The notes beneath the pieces were generated by a model. It saw only the letters and a list, made by a program, of their open reading frames with translations. It had not been told where the DNA came from and ran no database searches. 9,955 bases of DNA from Candidatus Cloacimonas sp. 4484_275 (GTDB taxonomy: Bacteria > Cloacimonadota > Cloacimonadia > Cloacimonadales > TCS61): the NCBI GenBank assembly GCA_002085205.1, contig NATF01000007.1:1-9955 (forward strand). Reading direction: 5' to 3'. The position numbers and the translations under genes are program-made. Of the stretch, positions 7,257 to 9,955 are shown piece by piece. Every line of letters starts with the position of its first letter. Position 1 is the first letter of the stretch.

Positions 7257-8024
7257 TTAGCGTATTTCTACTTCTTCCGCCTCTTCCCCGTATATTTCTT
7301 TGAATTTTTTTTCATCAATTTCCGCCGGTTTGCCGTCAAAAACAATTTTTCCGTCTTTAAGGGCTATCACTCGCGTTCCGTATTTTCGAGCCAAACTGAG
7401 AAAATGAAGAGAACAAATCACCGTAATATTGTCGTTTTTGTTCAAGTCGCCGAGATATTTCATCACGGAATCGGCAGTGGCAGGATCAAGACTGGCAACA
7501 GGTTCGTCTGCCAAAATTAAATTCGGTTCTTGCATCAAAGCGCGTGCAATTGCCACTCTTTGCTGTTGCCCGCCGCTCAAATTCATCACTTTTTTCTTTT
7601 GAAATTCCAATAAACCAACTCTTTTTAAGTTTTTCAAAGCCTTTTCTTTATCTTCTTGATTCGCTCCCAAAAATAAAGATTGCGAAAAAGAAATATAACC
7701 CAATCTTCCCGTGAGAACATTTGTGAGAACGCTGAGATTTTTGATGAGATTAAACTGTTGGAAAATCATACCTATTCTTCTGCGAATATGTCTTAACTCC
7801 GTTCCTTTCGCTCGAATAACATTTTTCCCCGCAAAACTTATCTCTCCGGAGCTCGGTTCAATCAATCTGTTGATGCACCGTAAAAGTGTTGATTTTCCCG
7901 AACCCGATAGCCCCAGCAAAATTAGAAATTCCCCCTCGTTTACGGAAAGATTAATTCCTTTGAGAGCGTGTGTTCCACCGTTATAAATTTTATGAAGACC
8001 TTTTATTGATAATATTTCTTTCAT
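7257..8024 (-). CDS. phnC: Phosphonate-type ABC transporter ATP-binding protein PhnC
   Basis: A 255-residue cytoplasmic ATPase that powers import with PhnD and PhnE. All nucleotide-binding motifs are intact: Walker A GLSGSGKS at 38-45, Q-loop Gln89/Gln90 in MIFQQFNL, signature LSGGQ at 149-153, Walker B LILADEP at 169-175 with catalytic Glu174, D-loop SLDP and H-loop His207. The FQQFNLI..LSVL.NVL.GRLG stretch around 88-109 is typical of the PhnC subfamily rather than of ABC ATPases in general. The length is normal for the family. AAAGGA at 8030-8035 lies five bases before the ATG. It is 51 bases downstream of phnD. The final residues are rich in Glu (GEEAEEVEIR). Confidence 0.93.
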   Translation of the reverse strand: MKEILSIKGLHKIYNGGTHALKGINLSVNEGEFLILLGLSGSGKSTLLRCINRLIEPSSGEISFAGKNVIRAKGTELRHIRRRIGMIFQQFNLIKNLSVLTNVLTGRLGYISFSQSLFLGANQEDKEKALKNLKRVGLLEFQKKKVMNLSGGQQQRVAIARALMQEPNLILADEPVASLDPATADSVMKYLGDLNKNDNITVICSLHFLSLARKYGTRVIALKDGKIVFDGKPAEIDEKKFKEIYGEEAEEVEIR

Positions 8025-8046
8025 AATTTTCCTTTCGGATTTCGTT

Positions 8047-8062
8047 CGGAATACTGATTCCG
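8047..8062 (-). other. Short hairpin in the phnD-phnC gap
   Basis: CGGAAT and ATTCCG form a perfect 6-bp stem around a 4-base loop (CAGT on the coding strand), between the phnD stop and the phnC Shine-Dalgarno. No U-tract follows. It could modulate the ratio of binding protein to ATPase by protecting the phnD 3' end; this role is inference. Confidence 0.35.
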
Positions 8063-8075
8063 ATAAGATTCTTCT

Positions 8076-8981
8076 TTATTCGCCAAGGAACGAAGAAGCA
8101 TCTTTTCCCAAAGTTGCAAGTGTTTTTCGAACAATATCATATTCGGAATCGTCGGCGCGCACAAAATCGCTGATATTGAAAAGGTTGTTCAGCACTTTTT
8201 TACCCTTTTCCGTTTTGGCGTATTCTAGCAAAGAAACAATAATTTTTTCTTTCATATCTTCGGGAAATCCTTTTCTGAAAGTTACCGTATCATTGGGAAT
8301 CCATTCCGTAAATCCGATAATTTTGATTTTTTCCATAACATCGGGATAAGTATCCAAAACGGCAAATCTGGCGTCTTGCGGAACGCCGTTTTCATCCGGC
8401 GGCGACCAATATGTGCAACCGACATCAGCCGTTCCCTGATAAACAGCTAAAATCGCTTGCGGATGCCCGCCGGCAAACATTGTTTTTCCGGGTTTAATAT
8501 TTTTTTCTTTGAGCAAAGCGGAAGGATAAATATAACCGGAAGTGGAAGCCGCATCCGTGTAAGCAATTACTTTTCCGTTTATATCTTCCAAAGAATTAAT
8601 TTTACCGTCGGAACGCGCTACAAATTGACCGCGATATTTTTTCAAACCTCTGCGAACCGTCATCAAACCGACTTCTGCATCATATTTTTCGTGCGCCAAA
8701 ACATAGGCAAAAGTCGCTAACCAAGCAATATCGGTTTCTTTTGTTCCCATCGCTTCGATAACGGCGGCATAACTCGTGGGAACGGCAATATCAAAATAAT
8801 AACCGGTTTTTTCATGGATATAATCAGCCACTTCTTTCCCGCTTGTGATGATTTTTCCCGCTTCCATAGAAGGAACAAAATACATTTTAATCGGATTGCT
8901 TTTACTTCCCAATTCACCTTTTTTTGAACATCCAATTGCCAGCAAAACCAATAACAAAAATACCATTTTCAAATATTTCAT
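8076..8981 (-). CDS. phnD: Phosphonate-type ABC transporter substrate-binding lipoprotein PhnD
   Basis: A 301-residue binding protein. The first 17 residues are a hydrophobic signal ending in a lipobox (LAIGC), so Cys18 should be lipidated and the protein held on the periplasmic face of a membrane. The mature part has the PhnD pattern: IKMYFVPSMEAGK at the start, then ADYI...TGYYFDIAVPTSY, DIAWLATFAYVLA, the anion-binding DAASTSGY at 143-150 (Ser146, Thr147, Ser148), and GGHPQAI at 171-177 with His173. From memory of E. coli PhnD, Ser127, Thr128 and His157 hold the phosphonate and Glu177 contacts the amine. The stretch where that Glu should lie here reads TYWSPP, with no acid, so the ligand may not be an aminophosphonate. 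GGAGG at 8988-8992 lies six bases before the ATG. The broken upstream gene ends 17 bases away. Phosphite, phosphate ester or an alkylphosphonate are alternative ligands. Confidence 0.92.
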   Translation of the reverse strand: MKYLKMVFLLLVLLAIGCSKKGELGSKSNPIKMYFVPSMEAGKIITSGKEVADYIHEKTGYYFDIAVPTSYAAVIEAMGTKETDIAWLATFAYVLAHEKYDAEVGLMTVRRGLKKYRGQFVARSDGKINSLEDINGKVIAYTDAASTSGYIYPSALLKEKNIKPGKTMFAGGHPQAILAVYQGTADVGCTYWSPPDENGVPQDARFAVLDTYPDVMEKIKIIGFTEWIPNDTVTFRKGFPEDMKEKIIVSLLEYAKTEKGKKVLNNLFNISDFVRADDSEYDIVRKTLATLGKDASSFLGE

Positions 8982-8998
8982 TTAAATCCTCCAACCTT

Positions 8999-9503
8999 TC
9001 ATTTTTCGCCTTTTAAAATGGAAAAATCATCAAAGAAAACATAACTGTCCGCTTTTGACCATAAACCGATTTTTCCACTGATATTTTCGGAAAAGTCATA
9101 ATCCAGATACAGTTTATCGTTAACAAACCCTTTGATGTTTTTTCCATTTATTTCCACTTTCAGAGTATGCCAGACTATCCACTTCCGTGCAAATTGCCAA
9201 CGGAAAATACTTATATGCTTCCAGATTATCCAGAAATTCTGCGTATCTTTCGCCGTATAATCCTTTTGCTTTGCTGACGATTCCTTCGGCGAGAACGCCT
9301 TTTTCCCAACTTCTGCCGTCAACAGCGTAAACCGTATTATCACCGTCTTTGTCAATGTGCCATTTGCCTACAAACGACGAAAAACCACGAGCCGGCGCGT
9401 TCAAAGAATCATTTTCAAAAGTATAAATTTGCATCTCCTCATTTTCCGCAGAAACAAATGGTGAAAATAAAACGAATAATCCCACCAAAATTCCGAATTT
9501 CAT
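8999..9503 (-). pseudogene. Broken gene for a secreted concanavalin-like (LamG/DUF1080-type) protein
   Basis: One gene appears split over two frames. The 5' part starts at ATG 9503, has GGAGG at 9509-9513 five bases upstream, and encodes a signal peptide (MKFGILVGLFVLFSPFVSA) and the start of a secreted beta-sandwich (FENDSL..GFSSFVGKWHI, then AYKYFPLAICTEVD). That frame then turns to unrelated residues and stops at 9120. In the other frame (+1 relative to the first) typical family C-terminal strands follow to the stop at 8999: WHTLKVEINGK, GFVNDKLYLDY, GKIGLWSKADS and FFDDFSI. The switch falls near 9175-9190. From memory of relatives, about 60-80 residues should lie between the two halves and are absent, so an internal deletion of a length not divisible by three is likelier than a single-base error. 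Known relatives often bind or cleave carbohydrate; no catalytic residue is claimed. The start overlaps the upstream stop as ATGA. An assembly error cannot be excluded. Confidence 0.7.
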
Positions 9504-9955
9504 AATTTCCTCCGATTATAAAAAATATTGGTTTTATAATAAATAATGAATAACACAAACGGCAATCCAATCAAATAAAATGCAAACAGAAAAACGCTCC
9601 AATTCTTTTTCACAACAAGCGGAAATCCTTTATAGTGCGTTTCGGTACTCGATTTTTCGATTTTTTTTCCGCTCAATTCCTGCAAAAGCATAAAAATTTC
9701 CTCTTCGCTGTTTGAATATGTTTCCGCACTTTTGCCGTCAAAAGAATATCTGAATTTTCCATATTCCGATTCGAGAGATTTTCCCGACACAAACCTTACC
9801 GTAACATCGTTTTTAACCATTTTCAATTTTTTCAAAAAATCGTTCAAATAATCTTTGGTTCTACTGTCCGTTGGTTCCAGAAAAATCGTAATTGTGAGTG
9901 GCGGCAGTTTCTTCAAAAACCTCGTTTCGGCTATCGAAAAAGAGTTTCTTCTGCT
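9500..9955 (-). CDS. GldG-like ABC-transporter auxiliary protein, C-terminal part (5' partial)
   Basis: The frame is open to the right edge, giving at least 151 residues; a TTG at 9916 is only an internal codon. The visible part opens with an ETRFLKKLPPLTITIFLEPTD segment, then TKDYLNDFLKKLK and VTVRFV. This resembles the region of GldG/ABC_transp_aux proteins in which T-x-x-FLKKL-x-x-P-(I/V)-T-(I/V) precedes a thioredoxin-like stretch. About 25 residues before the end is one strong membrane segment (SVFLFAFYLIGLPFVLFIIYY) followed by a positively charged tail, consistent with a protein anchored in the inner membrane with most of its mass outside. GldG-type proteins work with an ABC ATPase and permease, which would lie to the right of this window. 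The stop overlaps the next start as ATGA, so translation is probably coupled. The family call rests on short motifs and is moderate. Confidence 0.55.
   Translation of the reverse strand, partial: SRRNSFSIAETRFLKKLPPLTITIFLEPTDSRTKDYLNDFLKKLKMVKNDVTVRFVSGKSLESEYGKFRYSFDGKSAETYSNSEEEIFMLLQELSGKKIEKSSTETHYKGFPLVVKKNWSVFLFAFYLIGLPFVLFIIYYKTNIFYNRRKL

Noticed and set aside
8982..8998. A separate promoter or riboswitch ahead of phnD.
   Set aside because: The gap is only 17 bases and is filled by the Shine-Dalgarno. No room exists for a riboswitch, and no promoter-like pair stood out.
9130..9145. A run of six A in the broken secreted-protein gene as a site of programmed frameshifting.
   Set aside because: The conserved WHTLKVEINGK residues are already in the second frame before this run, so the frame change must occur earlier, near 9175-9190. 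No slippery heptamer was seen there.

Overview
The window is about 10 kb of moderately AT-rich DNA with two gene clusters that converge on one terminator at about 5.46-5.49 kb. The plus-strand half has a Por/T9SS-type C-terminal sorting domain, carboxypeptidase-regulatory-like repeats and large secreted subtilases. Together these suggest a Gram-negative, T9SS-bearing, FCB-type bacterium. The style of the sorting domain and the FnIII-like tail is most like Candidatus Cloacimonadota, but this assignment is inferred from style and was not tested by a search.

Plus strand, 1-5490. A protein cut off by the left edge ends in four carboxypeptidase-regulatory-like beta-sandwich repeats. Twelve bases later comes a 709-residue secreted S8 subtilase with signal peptide, inhibitor-like propeptide, split catalytic domain and T9SS type A sorting domain. 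After a 112-base gap that holds a long hairpin comes a 684-residue tandem paralog. It keeps the catalytic residues but has an FnIII-like tail instead of the sorting domain, and is cysteine-rich. A textbook Rho-independent terminator ends this unit. The likely joint role is extracellular or cell-surface proteolysis.

Minus strand, 9955-5491, read right to left. The right edge cuts a gene whose C-terminal part looks like a GldG-type ABC-transporter auxiliary protein. It overlaps by ATGA with a gene for a secreted concanavalin-like (LamG/DUF1080-type) protein, which is broken by a frame change with apparent loss of its middle. Then come phnD (binding lipoprotein), phnC (ATPase) and phnE (permease) of a phosphonate-type ABC importer, and a HAD-superfamily phosphatase. 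All gaps are short (-4, 17, 51, 78 and 20 bases) and most starts carry good Shine-Dalgarno sites, so this reads as one operon. No C-P lyase or other phosphonate-degrading gene is visible, so the importer's substrate is open.

No RNA gene, CRISPR array, insertion sequence or attachment site was seen. The main oddities are the unlike ends of the two paralogous proteases, the broken secreted-protein gene, the altered PhnD pocket and the unusual company of the Phn importer.
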